Below are positions 36,325 to 44,155 of a stretch of 64,000 nt of DNA, in pieces (the first letter of the stretch is position 1; each line of letters opens with the position of its first letter). The notes below the pieces were generated by a model. That model did no database searches, had not been told where the DNA came from, and worked only from the letters and a program-made list of their open reading frames with translations. The stretch is taken from positions 43,899 to 107,898 of the forward strand of contig CAZODI010000006.1 in NCBI GenBank assembly GCA_964578535.1, written 5' to 3'. The stretch is from PHBD01 sp964578535. GTDB lineage: Bacteria; Desulfobacterota; Syntrophia; Syntrophales; PHBD01. A program made the position numbers and the translations under genes.

Positions 36325-37245
36325 ATGGAAATCAAGAAGATCCTGAAGGAAAACCGATTCTGCCTCTCCTTCGAGGTTTTTCCGCCCAAGCGGGAGGGAA
36401 ACCTGGAGAGCCTGTTCACGACGATCGGGGAACTGGGCACGTTCGATCCCCACTTCATCTCCGTCACCTACGGTGCGGGCGGAAGCACCCGCGACAAGAC
36501 CCTGGAGATCGCCTCGAAGGTGAAGAACGACTTCAACCGCGAGGTACTGGGACACCTGACCTGCGTCGAGGCCACCCGGGACGACATCGCCCGGACGCTG
36601 GACGCCTTCCAGGAGCGGAACATCGAGAACATCCTCGCCCTCCGGGGGGATCCGCCGGCGGGACAGGAGACATTCACCCCCACTCCGGGGGGCTTCAACT
36701 TCGCCAGCGACCTGGTGGAGTTCATCCACCGGGGGTGGCCCTTCTGCATCGGCGTGGCGGGGTATCCGGAAGGCCATCCCGAGGCCGCCTCTTTCGACGA
36801 CGACCTGAAGAACCTCAAGAAGAAGATCGACGCCGGGGCGGATTTCATTGTTACCCAGCTCTTCTTCAACAACGAGTTTTTCTTTCGTTTCCGCGACCGC
36901 GCCCGGGCCATGAAGATCCAGGTCCCCATCCTGCCGGGGCTGTGGCCCATCCTGAACTACAACCAGATCAAGCGGATCGTCGGCCTCTGTGGCGCCACGA
37001 TTCCCTCCGGCCTGGGCGACAAGCTGGACCGTGTCATGGAGCGGCCCGGGGAGGTTGAGAAGTACGGCCTGGAGCATGCCGTCCGGCAGGCGGAGGAGTT
37101 GATCCGGAGCGGTGTCGACGGCCTGCACATCTACTGCATGAACCGGAGCGAGCCCGTAAGGGCCATCCTGGGGGCCGTGAGCATCCCGCGGGGAAAGGCG
37201 GAAGGTTCTCCGGGAGTGGCGGAGGCCGGGCGGAGCCGGTCCTGA
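36325..37245 (+). CDS. metF: 5,10-methylenetetrahydrofolate reductase
   Basis: A 306-aa flavoenzyme reducing methylene-THF to methyl-THF, for methionine synthesis or one-carbon flow. FEVFPPK near residue 17, FISVTYGAGGSTRD near 46, the HLTCVEATRDDI segment, LALRGDPP near 105, FCIGVAGYPEGHPEA near 140 and QLFFNNEFFFRFRD near 185 are diagnostic. No zinc or MetV-type partner is adjacent. A strong intrinsic terminator lies about 120 bases downstream, consistent with a monocistronic unit. No SAM riboswitch was recognised in the 107-base divergent gap. Confidence 0.95.
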   Translation: MEIKKILKENRFCLSFEVFPPKREGNLESLFTTIGELGTFDPHFISVTYGAGGSTRDKTLEIASKVKNDFNREVLGHLTCVEATRDDIARTLDAFQERNIENILALRGDPPAGQETFTPTPGGFNFASDLVEFIHRGWPFCIGVAGYPEGHPEAASFDDDLKNLKKKIDAGADFIVTQLFFNNEFFFRFRDRARAMKIQVPILPGLWPILNYNQIKRIVGLCGATIPSGLGDKLDRVMERPGEVEKYGLEHAVRQAEELIRSGVDGLHIYCMNRSEPVRAILGAVSIPRGKAEGSPGVAEAGRSRS

Positions 37246-37363
37246 CGAACATTCCCGGAATATCCGCGAAGACGGAATAAGGCGGCGGAATCGTTTCCTG
37301 AAACTTCCTGGTTCCTGAAGATACAGACTTTTTTAAAGCGGGCGATCGGCCCGGACGGCACAG

Positions 37364-37402
37364 GCGTCGACCGACGGATTCAATCCGGGTCGACGCTTTT
37401 TT
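37364..37402 (+). terminator. Intrinsic terminator downstream of metF
   Basis: A stem GCGTCGACC/GGTCGACGC (37364-37372 with 37388-37396) continues into an inner CGGATT/AATCCG stem, forming a long hairpin followed by a run of six T. Confidence 0.85.
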
Positions 37403-37467
37403 ATTGCCCTGCAAAAGATCCGGAATCGCGTCTCAGAGGAAGAATCGGTCGCGTAAGTAAAATAAAC

Positions 37468-37494
37468 TTGACATAATGTAAAACAAAGTATACT
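37468..37494 (+). promoter_or_regulatory. Sigma-70-like promoter for the XRE regulator
   Basis: TTGACA at 37468 and TATACT at 37489 with a short 15-base spacer, 36 bases before the HTH gene. AGTATACT at the -10 is palindromic, so the XRE protein could repress its own promoter. The non-standard spacer is notable. Confidence 0.6.
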
Positions 37495-37529
37495 AACGGC
37501 CATCACAATCAAGACAAAGGAAACCCGGG

Positions 37530-37760
37530 ATGCCGAAATCATTGCCGCAGTTGAAAATTGTGAACCGCCTGCACGTCCTGCGGGCGGAGCGCCGGATCAC
37601 CCAGGAGCAACTTGCAAGGGAGGTCGGTGTGACGAGGGCGACGATCATCGCGATCGAGGGAGGGGGGTACAATCCGTCCCTTGAACTGGCGTTTCGCATC
37701 GCCCGGCATTTTCAGACGGACATAAACTCGATTTTCCAGATTGCTGAGGAGGAGAAATGA
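37530..37760 (+). CDS. XRE-family helix-turn-helix regulator
   Basis: A 76-aa DNA-binding protein that consists of one HTH domain: LHVLRAERRITQEQLAREVGVTRATIIAIEGGGYNPSLELAFRIARHF. It resembles small HTH proteins such as those of the YozG/YgzD type, which pair with membrane proteins. Its stop overlaps the start of the next gene (ATGA), so the pair is translationally coupled. Codon usage and AT content of the promoter region are visibly less GC-rich than its surroundings. Confidence 0.88.
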   Translation: MPKSLPQLKIVNRLHVLRAERRITQEQLAREVGVTRATIIAIEGGGYNPSLELAFRIARHFQTDINSIFQIAEEEK

Positions 37761-38353
37761 AACGGTTCGATACAGTCGTGCTGAAGGTCTTTCTATACGG
37801 GCTTCCCGTCGGCGTCCTGCTTGCTGTCTTCGGCTATTGCTACAGCCAGGGATTGCTGGATCGGAACAACAGCTTTGTCGGACTCGTGAATGCGCTCTCC
37901 GGATTGTTCATTGCGGCCTGGATGGCGATTTCCCTTTATCTCTGTTTTCGGCTGATGGTCTCCGAAGCCCTGAGAGATCAGGTTATCTCCAGGATCACCT
38001 TCATGAGGGAGCGGGACGAGCGCGAAGCCATCCTGACGGGAAGGGCAACCAGGACCACGTTTCTGATCACGCTGGCCATGCTGTTTTTCCTGCTTTTCCT
38101 CTCCTGCGTTCAGGTGTCGGTTTACCGCGTCCCACCGGAGCAGGCTGTTGACGGCAAGACAGGGATGATCAGTCTGGGTGTAGGTTTCCATCTACTCGAA
38201 CAGGACGGGAAGAATCGGGTAACAGGAATGGTCCGGCGGGAAAACATCTTTTTGTACAATGGATTGCCTGTTTCAAGCGAAGCGCTCATCCTGCTCTTGA
38301 TCGCGCTGCAGATCGGTTCTTATAATGATTCAATGCGTCGGCTCATGAAATGA
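37757..38353 (+). CDS. Hypothetical four-helix membrane protein coupled to an XRE regulator
   Basis: A 198-aa protein with about four hydrophobic helices: residues 10-28, 40-66, 100-120 and 172-188. The central cytoplasmic loop is charged (RDQVISRITFMRERDEREAILTGRATRT). I do not recognise a characterised function. The gene is translationally coupled to an HTH gene, an arrangement known from many small regulator/membrane-protein pairs in which the membrane partner modulates the regulator or is its target. A short dyad (CTCCTGT/ACAGGAG, 38374-38399) after the stop may be a weak terminator. Confidence 0.7.
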   Translation: MKRFDTVVLKVFLYGLPVGVLLAVFGYCYSQGLLDRNNSFVGLVNALSGLFIAAWMAISLYLCFRLMVSEALRDQVISRITFMRERDEREAILTGRATRTTFLITLAMLFFLLFLSCVQVSVYRVPPEQAVDGKTGMISLGVGFHLLEQDGKNRVTGMVRRENIFLYNGLPVSSEALILLLIALQIGSYNDSMRRLMK

Positions 38354-38485
38354 CCGCCTGAGATGCGGACCCGGCTCCTGTTCTCATGCCGGCACAGGAG
38401 AACCGCTTAAGCGCCGTGCATAGAATTCGGGGGAGAGGCAATTCGGAAGAAAGGGCTGGGCGGACAGGCTGTCCAGAGGAGGGAA

Positions 38486-38715
38486 AGCCCGCACCATGCG
38501 GGAACATGATCCGGGCTCCGCTTTCTCAAGCGTGCTTCCCTGTCGCGTTCAACCTCTGGATTGGCAAATAATTTAACACACACATTTTTAAAAGGGAACG
38601 GAAATATTTCGGCGTGTCTGAGGTCCGCAGGATCAAAGAGGAAGTTCTGCGAGAGAAGATACCTGAGAGGGCAAGAAAAGCGAAAGCCCGGTCCATGTTC
38701 CCGCATGGCCGGGCT
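38486..38715. repeat. Pair of REP-like hairpins in inverted orientation
   Basis: An element of 32 bases at 38486-38517 and 31 bases at 38685-38715 are near-perfect inverted copies: they share AGCCCG, a 15-base core CCATGCGGGAACATG and CCGGGCT. Each copy alone can fold into a stem-loop (AGCCCGG...CCGGGCT closing CATG...CATG). Homology continues weakly for another 10-15 bases inside. No open frame with a plausible product lies between them. The arrangement resembles paired REP/BIME elements. Confidence 0.7.
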
Positions 38716-39451
38716 CTCTAAATCTCGTTCCAGAGTTTTCGAACGCATAACAGGGAAGAGATGAACTCCTGGAACGGACCTGCCTGCATTATGCAAAAAA
38801 AGGAACATCTGTCAATACGGGTTTTCCGTCCGTGATTGAGTTTTCTGTGAATTTTCAATGTCAAACGGTAAAGAGAATTGCCACTTAAATTGGAGTGTTC
38901 ATTTCCAACCTCATTTCCAACCATTCCAGGCATAGCGGCGCAGGCTGCACATGCTGAACCCCGCATATATGCGCGATTTACGCCGGCTGAAAGCTTAAGC
39001 TCACAACAGCGGAAGGTGGCCATGGTGCGAATGCCATTCTGCCCGGCCGCTTTTGCATGGATGGACATTTCCCTGCGGGTTTCCTTCGTTTTGCGGCTCG
39101 GAATCGTTCACGACCGCAACCCTGCGCCGGTCCTCGATGCGCGCTTTTGAAGCGCTGTGATGTGAAATCCCGGACATCGAGACCGATGGGTGCGATGGCG
39201 GGATCCTGGCTGGAGATGGTGCGGCCGGAACCCGAAAGACCGGGGCATTCCCGGAAAACTCATGAAGGACGAGGAGATCCGCGGCATTGCCGCGAATAAG
39301 CGGTTGACAACGGTTCGGAAAAATGGCAAAAGCGGTTCCTTCTTTGAACATGTCCAGCCGGAGAAGGAGCCCCGGGCGGGCCCGACCGGCGGATCATCGG
39401 CGCTGCGAACGACCGGCGTGAGCGGTCGCCGCGAGCAGCCGGAACGATACA
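38716..39451. other. Non-coding stretch upstream of tRNA-Arg
   Basis: I found no convincing gene here. Short open frames on both strands lack SDs and family motifs. A TTGACA at 39304 is too far from the tRNA start to be assigned as its promoter with confidence. Base composition moves from AT-richer (38780-38950) to GC-rich near the tRNA. Confidence 0.5.
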
Positions 39452-39528
39452 GGGCGATTAGCTCAGGTGGATAGAGCGTTGGTCTCCGGAACCAAAGGCC
39501 CCGCGTTCGAGTCGCGGATCGCCCACCA
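39452..39528 (+). tRNA. tRNA-Arg (anticodon CCG)
   Basis: A 77-base cloverleaf. The acceptor GGGCGAT pairs perfectly with ATCGCCC, the D stem is GCTC/GAGC, and the anticodon stem is TTGGT/ACCAA with loop CTCCGGA (anticodon CCG at 39486-39488, reading CGG). The T arm is CCGCG-TTCGAGT-CGCGG; the discriminator is A and the CCA end is encoded. It is the attachment site of the tandem islands: its 3' part recurs at 53011 and 61789. Its own terminator follows directly. Confidence 0.95.
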
Positions 39529-39532
39529 TGAA
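39482..39532 (+). repeat. Left attachment-site repeat inside tRNA-Arg
   Basis: This 51-bp segment runs from the anticodon stem (tRNA position 30) through the CCA and four following bases. It is identical at 53011-53061 and matches 61789-61839 with six mismatches. An identity block starting near the anticodon loop and ending at the 3' end is the usual form of a tyrosine-recombinase att core in a tRNA gene. Confidence 0.85.
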
Positions 39533-39535
39533 TGA

Positions 39536-39578
39536 AAACAAGGGGTTAGGCACAGCGTCTGATCCCTTGTTTTTTGTT
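39536..39578 (+). terminator. Bidirectional-looking terminator of tRNA-Arg
   Basis: ACAAGGGG...CCCTTGT hairpin followed by six T, directly after the tRNA. A close relative of this stem is found after the third att copy at 61841. Confidence 0.8.
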
Positions 39579-39624
39579 TGAAAAATACTAAAGCTCCCTT
39601 CTGAACCGTTTTATCCCCTTTCCT

Positions 39625-39868
39625 GAATCTACTTTCGTGCCACGTGTGCGCCATCCCGCTGGCATGGCTGAAGGAGTTGCAGGCAAAATAGGCGAAGCCG
39701 AACGTGAATGAGGGGACGCTGGTCCCAGGGTCCCCCGTGGGGAACCCGGGGTGCCGGTTGATCGTCACGCCGATTCATAAACTGCGGCGGCGGCAGGATA
39801 AATACGCCCTGGTTTCGCTTTGCACAGGCGGTTGCATGGTACCGGCGACGATCTCCGTGCGGGCCTGA
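39625..39868 (+). pseudogene. Decayed 3' end of an acetyl-CoA acetyltransferase (thiolase)
   Basis: Reading + strand, a thiolase C-terminus is plain despite damage: ATPLAW-like CAIPLAWLKELQAK, a TAG stop at 39689, then AKPNVNEGTLVPGSPVGNPG, CRLIVTPIHKLRRR and KYALVSLCTGGCM up to a TGA at 39866. These correspond to the NVNGG...GHPxGxxG and CxGGG regions of biosynthetic-type thiolases. The catalytic GHP reads GSP and the GG motifs are altered. The N-terminal part is missing; a separate thiolase 5' remnant lies at 41595. The remnant begins where the repeated right flank of the tRNA ends. Confidence 0.8.
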
Positions 39869-39985
39869 TAGCACGCAACGCGAATCGCAGACGGAGACGC
39901 AAGAGAAGAGACGTTCCGTTACAGACCCGTAGACCTTTGCAATATTGTGAAGAACCCACCGGTGGAGGATAAACGAAAAAATTTG

Positions 39986-40068
39986 TTGACAGCAATGTAA
40001 GTAAGTGATACTTACCCAACGTCAATCAGCTTTTAACTCAACAATATCGATGTAAGTTTACTTTACAT
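39986..40068 (+). promoter_or_regulatory. Promoter and two dyad operators upstream of island TetR gene
   Basis: TTGACA at 39986 is followed after 15 bases by GATACT (40007-40012). A dyad GTAAGT-N7-ACTTAC at 39997-40015 overlaps this promoter, and a second related dyad ATGTAA...TTACAT lies at 40050-40068, just before the SD. Both share GTAA/TTAC arms. They look like two binding sites for the TetR protein encoded directly downstream. Confidence 0.65.
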
Positions 40069-40080
40069 TACGGAGAATAT

Positions 40081-40719
40081 ATGCACGAAGACACAGTCCC
40101 TGAGAATGTCGAGACCCGCCCTCACCCACCCGGTCGGATCAAACTTGCCAATGCGCTTCGCGTCCTTCTAAAGGAGAAGGAGTTCGATGCCATCACCACA
40201 GCCGAGATTGCAAGGACCGCGGGAGTCAACGAAGCTCTGATCTATCGATATTTCGGCGACAAACGCGGCCTTCTTCACCAGATACTGAGCGAATTCCTGG
40301 ATGCCTACATCGGGGAAATCGAACTGGGCCTTTGTGGGGTGAAGGGGGCTTTGAATCGCCTGAGAAAACTCATCTGGCACCACATCCACATGTTCGAGTC
40401 CAACCGCGTGTTTGCAAAATTGTTTCTGCTGGAGGTGCGGAGTTTCCCCGGCTACTTCGGTGGGCATTGCTACGGCCAAGTAAAACGATACAGCAACATC
40501 CTGCTGGGGATCTTGGAAGACGGAAGGAAGAGCGGAGAGATCCGTGAAGATATTCCTCTCCGTTCTCTGCGCCAGATTGTGATCGGAGGGCTCGAGCATC
40601 TTTGCCTACCGGAGATCATTTTCGATCGGGATTATTCGTCAGACCAATTGACGGAAGATCTTTGCAGTGTCCTGTTTAACGGGATCGAGAGAAACGTGAA
40701 AAGCAGTCAGGAAGAGTGA
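40081..40719 (+). CDS. TetR/AcrR family transcriptional regulator (island 1)
   Basis: A 212-aa repressor with an N-terminal HTH (about residues 18-65, ALRVLLKEKEFDAITTAEIARTAGVNEALIYRYFGDKRGLL) and a helical ligand-binding domain (MFESNRVFAKLFLLEVRSF, then IVIGGLEHL). The ATG follows GGAGAATAT. Two dyads in the 95 bases upstream are likely operators. It heads the island's acyl-CoA gene cluster on the same strand, so it probably controls the SDR, CoA-transferase, hydratase and dehydrogenase genes in response to an acyl-CoA. Confidence 0.9.
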   Translation: MHEDTVPENVETRPHPPGRIKLANALRVLLKEKEFDAITTAEIARTAGVNEALIYRYFGDKRGLLHQILSEFLDAYIGEIELGLCGVKGALNRLRKLIWHHIHMFESNRVFAKLFLLEVRSFPGYFGGHCYGQVKRYSNILLGILEDGRKSGEIREDIPLRSLRQIVIGGLEHLCLPEIIFDRDYSSDQLTEDLCSVLFNGIERNVKSSQEE

Positions 40720-40777
40720 GGGCGGACAGGCCCTCCCGAATACATTCCGGTTTTACCGAGAGACAGGAGGAGAAGCG

Positions 40778-41545
40778 ATGAAACGAAAAGACTCCATTGC
40801 AATCGTGACAGGCGGAGCATCTGGTCTGGGTGAGGCTTGTGTCCGCAACATCCTGGCTGGTGGTGGAAAAGCGGCGATATTCGATATGCAGGGGGAACGT
40901 GCGGAAAAACTCGTCGCAGAGCTGGGACCGAGTGTCATCTTTGTGAATACCGACGTGACCAGTGAGCAGAGTGTTCAGGCGGCAGTCGATGAAACGCTGG
41001 CAGCGTTCGGCATGATCAACGTGGTCATCAATTGCGCCGGCGTCGGCGATCCGGCAAAGGTGTTGGGCAAGAAGGGGCCGATGCCTCTGACCTTCTTCAT
41101 GAGGATCGTCCAGATCAACCTGGTCGGAACGTTCAATGTCATCCGTCTTGCCGTTGAGAAAATGAACCAGAACACCCCGTACGAGGACGGCGAGAAGGGC
41201 GTCATCGTCAACACCGCCTCTGCAGCGGCTTTCGACGGTCAGATCGGCCAGGCAGCCTACAGTGCTTCCAAGGCGGGGGTTGTGGGGATGACCCTTCCCC
41301 TGGCCAGGGAGTGTGCCGACTACGGGATCCGGGTGATGACCATCGCCCCGGGGCTCTTCAACACGCCTATGCTGGCGCAGTTGCCCGATGCCGCCCGGGA
41401 GGCCCTCGGGAAGATGATCCCCTTCCCGTCCCGATTGGGGAAACCTTCTGAGTACGCGGAACTGGTGCAGCAGATCATCGAGAATCCAATGCTCAACGGC
41501 GAGGTGATCCGACTGGACGGAGCAATCCGAATGGCGGCCCGCTGA
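40778..41545 (+). CDS. SDR-family 3-hydroxyacyl-CoA dehydrogenase-like protein
   Basis: A 255-aa short-chain dehydrogenase/reductase. TGGASGLGEA near residues 11-20 binds NAD, NCAGVGDPAK near 88 stabilises the core, and the catalytic Tyr and Lys lie in AAYSASKAG near 162-170, with Ser in NTASAAAF. The PGLFNTPMLAQLPDAAREALGKMIPFPSRLGKPSEYAELVQQII segment is close to the pattern of type II 3-hydroxyacyl-CoA dehydrogenase (HSD17B10-like), suggesting NAD-dependent oxidation of a 3-hydroxyacyl-CoA. SD AGGAGGAG precedes the ATG. It is followed by a thiolase 5' remnant. Confidence 0.88.
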   Translation: MKRKDSIAIVTGGASGLGEACVRNILAGGGKAAIFDMQGERAEKLVAELGPSVIFVNTDVTSEQSVQAAVDETLAAFGMINVVINCAGVGDPAKVLGKKGPMPLTFFMRIVQINLVGTFNVIRLAVEKMNQNTPYEDGEKGVIVNTASAAAFDGQIGQAAYSASKAGVVGMTLPLARECADYGIRVMTIAPGLFNTPMLAQLPDAAREALGKMIPFPSRLGKPSEYAELVQQIIENPMLNGEVIRLDGAIRMAAR

Positions 41546-41594
41546 GGGGTATCCGAACCACATTTCATCGAGGTCAGGCAGGAGACAACGACTC

Positions 41595-41691
41595 ATGAAA
41601 AAAAGGAGATATCGTTATCGTCAGTGCCGTCCGGACGCCCTTCAGCAAGTTCGACACCGCCGTAACCGGTTTTCATGGGATAACCGATTGA
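41595..41691 (+). pseudogene. Frameshifted 5' remnant of a thiolase gene
   Basis: After the ATG at 41595 a run of seven A is followed, one frame off, by GDIVIVSAVRTPFSKFDTAVTGFHGITD and a TGA at 41689. This is the typical N-terminus of an acetyl-CoA acetyltransferase. Removing one A from the run would restore M-K-K-G-D-I-V. Nothing thiolase-like continues after the stop; the next 100 bases are non-coding up to the CoA-transferase. It follows the SDR gene with the same orientation, where a functional thiolase would be expected. Confidence 0.75.
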
Positions 41692-41799
41692 GCAGTAAGT
41701 TCAGGGGAGGACGGGACGGCATCGAGGGGAGCCGCTCCGCCTGTTAGAGGGACTCGATTACATTTATTTCGATGCAATGCCGCAGAAAGGAGGAGCGAA

Positions 41800-43131
41800 A
41801 TGGATTGGAGAGAGGATTACAAGAAGAAGTGCGTGTCCGTGGAAAAGATGGCAAAGCAGATCAAGTCCGGCGACTTCATCATGAACGGCTTGGCGTTGGG
41901 CGCCCCCACACCGCGGGTCGTGCATGCCATCCTGGACCGGGCGGAAGAATTGAGGGATGTTGTCATCTGCGACGCCGTTCCGGTCTATCCCTCGAAACTG
42001 TTGAGCCCCGATTTCATGAAGACCATCGATGGCCACATCAACCATGTCTCGGGCTTTTTTTCACCGGGTGGCCGCGCCCAGGGACAGCCGGGACTTTCGC
42101 CGTACTTCCCAGTATCGAGTTCCGATGCCGCGCAGAAAGTAGCCCCCGTGGCGGATGTCTTTATCTGCCAGGTCACCCCGCCCAACAAACAGGGTTTCGT
42201 GAATCTTGGCCTGGCCAATTTTTACCACATGGACCTGATTCGCCTGGGCCGGGAGAACGGAAAACAGCGGCTCACCATCGGTGAAGTAAACGACCAGATG
42301 CCCATCGTGTATGGTGACAACTGGATTCATGTTTCCGAATTTGACCTGTTCGTCGAAACGTCCATGAAGATGCCGGCCATCACAAGGACGGCGCCGGGTG
42401 AGCGGGAAGCGACCATCGGCCGGTACGTGCTTGAATTGATCAAAGACGGGTACACGATCCAGATGGGATTTGGAGGCATCCCGGAAGCCGTTGTTGCCGG
42501 CCTGGAGGGAAAGCACGATCTCGGGGTCCTCACCGAGATGTTCCCCGTCGGCTTGAACGACCTGGTCGCGAAGGGCGTCGTGACAAACCGGAAGAAGCCC
42601 TTCCACAAGGGGAAGACGGTCGCTACTTTCTGCATGGCCGACCAGTCCTTGTATGATTTTATCGAGGAGAACCCCAACTGCGAGTTCTTTCCCGCTTCTT
42701 ACACGAACAACCCGGCCTTTATCTCCCAGCATCCCAATATGGTGGCCATAAACATGGCGCTGATGGTCGACTTCACAGGGCAGATTGCCTCGGAAGCCCT
42801 AGGGTTCCGGCAGATCAGCGGTACCGGCGGGCAGCTCGACTTCATGATGGGTGCAAACTATTCCCAGGGAGGGAAGGGTATCACCCTGTTGACGTCTGCC
42901 CGGACGCTGAAGGACGGATCGCTCGCTTCTTCGATCGTTCCAGAACTACCCCCAGGAATGCCTGTGACCGTGCCCCGGATCCTGGCGGATTACGTTGTCA
43001 CGGAGTATGGGATTGCCCACATCCGGCACAAGACGACCACCCAGCGTGCCGAGGCCCTTATCAACATCGCTCACCCCGACTTGAGGGGGGAATTGCGGAA
43101 CAGCATGAAGGGTCGTTTCTACATGAGATGA
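41800..43131 (+). CDS. Acetyl-CoA hydrolase/CoA-transferase family protein
   Basis: A 443-aa family I-like CoA-transferase of the acetyl-CoA hydrolase/4-hydroxybutyrate CoA-transferase type. Recognisable blocks are GDFIMNGLALGAPTPRVVHA, PNKQGFVNLG, MQMGFGGIPEAVVAGL near residue 225, GTGGQLDFMMGANYSQGGKGI near 345 and EYGIAHIRHKTTTQRAEALINIAHPDLR near the C-terminus. It would move CoA between an acyl-CoA (for example acetyl-CoA) and a free acid, activating substrate without ATP. AGGAGG precedes the ATG. It follows SDR and a broken thiolase and precedes an enoyl-CoA hydratase. Confidence 0.9.
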   Translation: MDWREDYKKKCVSVEKMAKQIKSGDFIMNGLALGAPTPRVVHAILDRAEELRDVVICDAVPVYPSKLLSPDFMKTIDGHINHVSGFFSPGGRAQGQPGLSPYFPVSSSDAAQKVAPVADVFICQVTPPNKQGFVNLGLANFYHMDLIRLGRENGKQRLTIGEVNDQMPIVYGDNWIHVSEFDLFVETSMKMPAITRTAPGEREATIGRYVLELIKDGYTIQMGFGGIPEAVVAGLEGKHDLGVLTEMFPVGLNDLVAKGVVTNRKKPFHKGKTVATFCMADQSLYDFIEENPNCEFFPASYTNNPAFISQHPNMVAINMALMVDFTGQIASEALGFRQISGTGGQLDFMMGANYSQGGKGITLLTSARTLKDGSLASSIVPELPPGMPVTVPRILADYVVTEYGIAHIRHKTTTQRAEALINIAHPDLRGELRNSMKGRFYMR

Positions 43132-43335
43132 CAGCCGGTGAAGTGCGGGCTCGACCGGGTCGAGCGGCCGCAGTCGCCGTGAAGCGGAGCGCCAGCTCGC
43201 CTGCGGCGGCTGCGGCGTCGGCATCCGCCGAAGGCTGATGGCCGCATCGCCGGAATCCGGCAGGGAGGATCTGTCCGATCACGGATCCGTTCGTTGAAGG
43301 AATGATGCACCTTATCTCATGGGGAGGAAACGACG

Positions 43336-44115
43336 GTGGAATACACATCGATTCTTTACGAAAAAAGCGGGGGGGTCGGCACGATAACCCTGAACCGTCC
43401 CAAAAGCATGAATGCCCTGAGCCGGACTCTTCTTGAAGAACTGGGACACGCGCTCCAGCAGATGGCGCTGGATGATGATACGAAATGCGTCATTCTTGCC
43501 GGTCACGAGAAATTTTTTGCCGCTGGCGCGGACATCACCGAGGTGGTCAACATCATCTCTCCCGCCGATGCCTACCAATTCTCCAAGTCTGTGGATTTCA
43601 TCCGCCGGATGGAGGATTTCGACAAGCCGGTCATTGCAGCTGTGAGCGGCATGGCCTTGGGCGGTGGGTGCGAACTGGCCCTGGCGTGCGACCTCCGGAT
43701 CGCGGCAGAGAATGCGCAGTTCGGTCTGCCGGAGATCAAGATCGGGGTCATGCCGGGTGCGGGAGGGACCCAGCGGTTGCCCCGCCTGATCGGAGCGGGG
43801 AAGGCGAAGGAACTCTTGTACACGGGAGATTTCGTCGATGCGGCGGAGGCGTATCGTCTCGGCCTGGTGAACAGGGTGGTGCCTGTGGATTCCCTGATGG
43901 ATGAGGCACGGGCCTTGGCAAAGAAGATCGCAGCCCGGCCCGGGATCGCCGTGCGTATGATCAAACTGGCCGTAGAAGGGGGGCTCAGCATGGACGTCAA
44001 GTCGGCCATCGCTTATGAGGCCCGCTGCTTTGAAACCCTTTTTTCCACGGAAGACCGGGTGGAGGGGATGAAGGCGTTCGTGGAAAAGAGAAAGCCCGTA
44101 TTCAAACATCAATAA
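43336..44115 (+). CDS. Enoyl-CoA hydratase/isomerase
   Basis: A 259-aa crotonase. The oxyanion-hole motifs AGHEKFFAAGADI (about residues 57-70) and AVSGMALGGGCELALACD (about 100-117) are complete, and both catalytic glutamates are present in GGCELAL and PEIKIGVMPGAGGTQRLPR. It hydrates trans-2-enoyl-CoA to 3-hydroxyacyl-CoA. It starts with GTG after GGGGAGG. A 200-base GC-rich gap without an ORF separates it from the CoA-transferase. Length and motifs match the short-chain EchA type. Confidence 0.92.
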   Translation: MEYTSILYEKSGGVGTITLNRPKSMNALSRTLLEELGHALQQMALDDDTKCVILAGHEKFFAAGADITEVVNIISPADAYQFSKSVDFIRRMEDFDKPVIAAVSGMALGGGCELALACDLRIAAENAQFGLPEIKIGVMPGAGGTQRLPRLIGAGKAKELLYTGDFVDAAEAYRLGLVNRVVPVDSLMDEARALAKKIAARPGIAVRMIKLAVEGGLSMDVKSAIAYEARCFETLFSTEDRVEGMKAFVEKRKPVFKHQ

Positions 44116-44155
44116 TCCGTCAACCCGATTGTGGGTTTTACCTGAGGGGGCATTC

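Noticed and set aside
36217..37128. N-terminal extension of the amidase into metF
   Set aside because: Antisense to metF; the signal peptide begins at 36216.
39463..39768. Minus-strand frame ending in RDSNAGPLVPETN
   Set aside because: Translation of the tRNA and its flank, a well-known kind of false gene.
39533..40080. Integrase gene next to the tRNA
   Set aside because: Searched both strands by eye; only a thiolase remnant and a promoter region are present.
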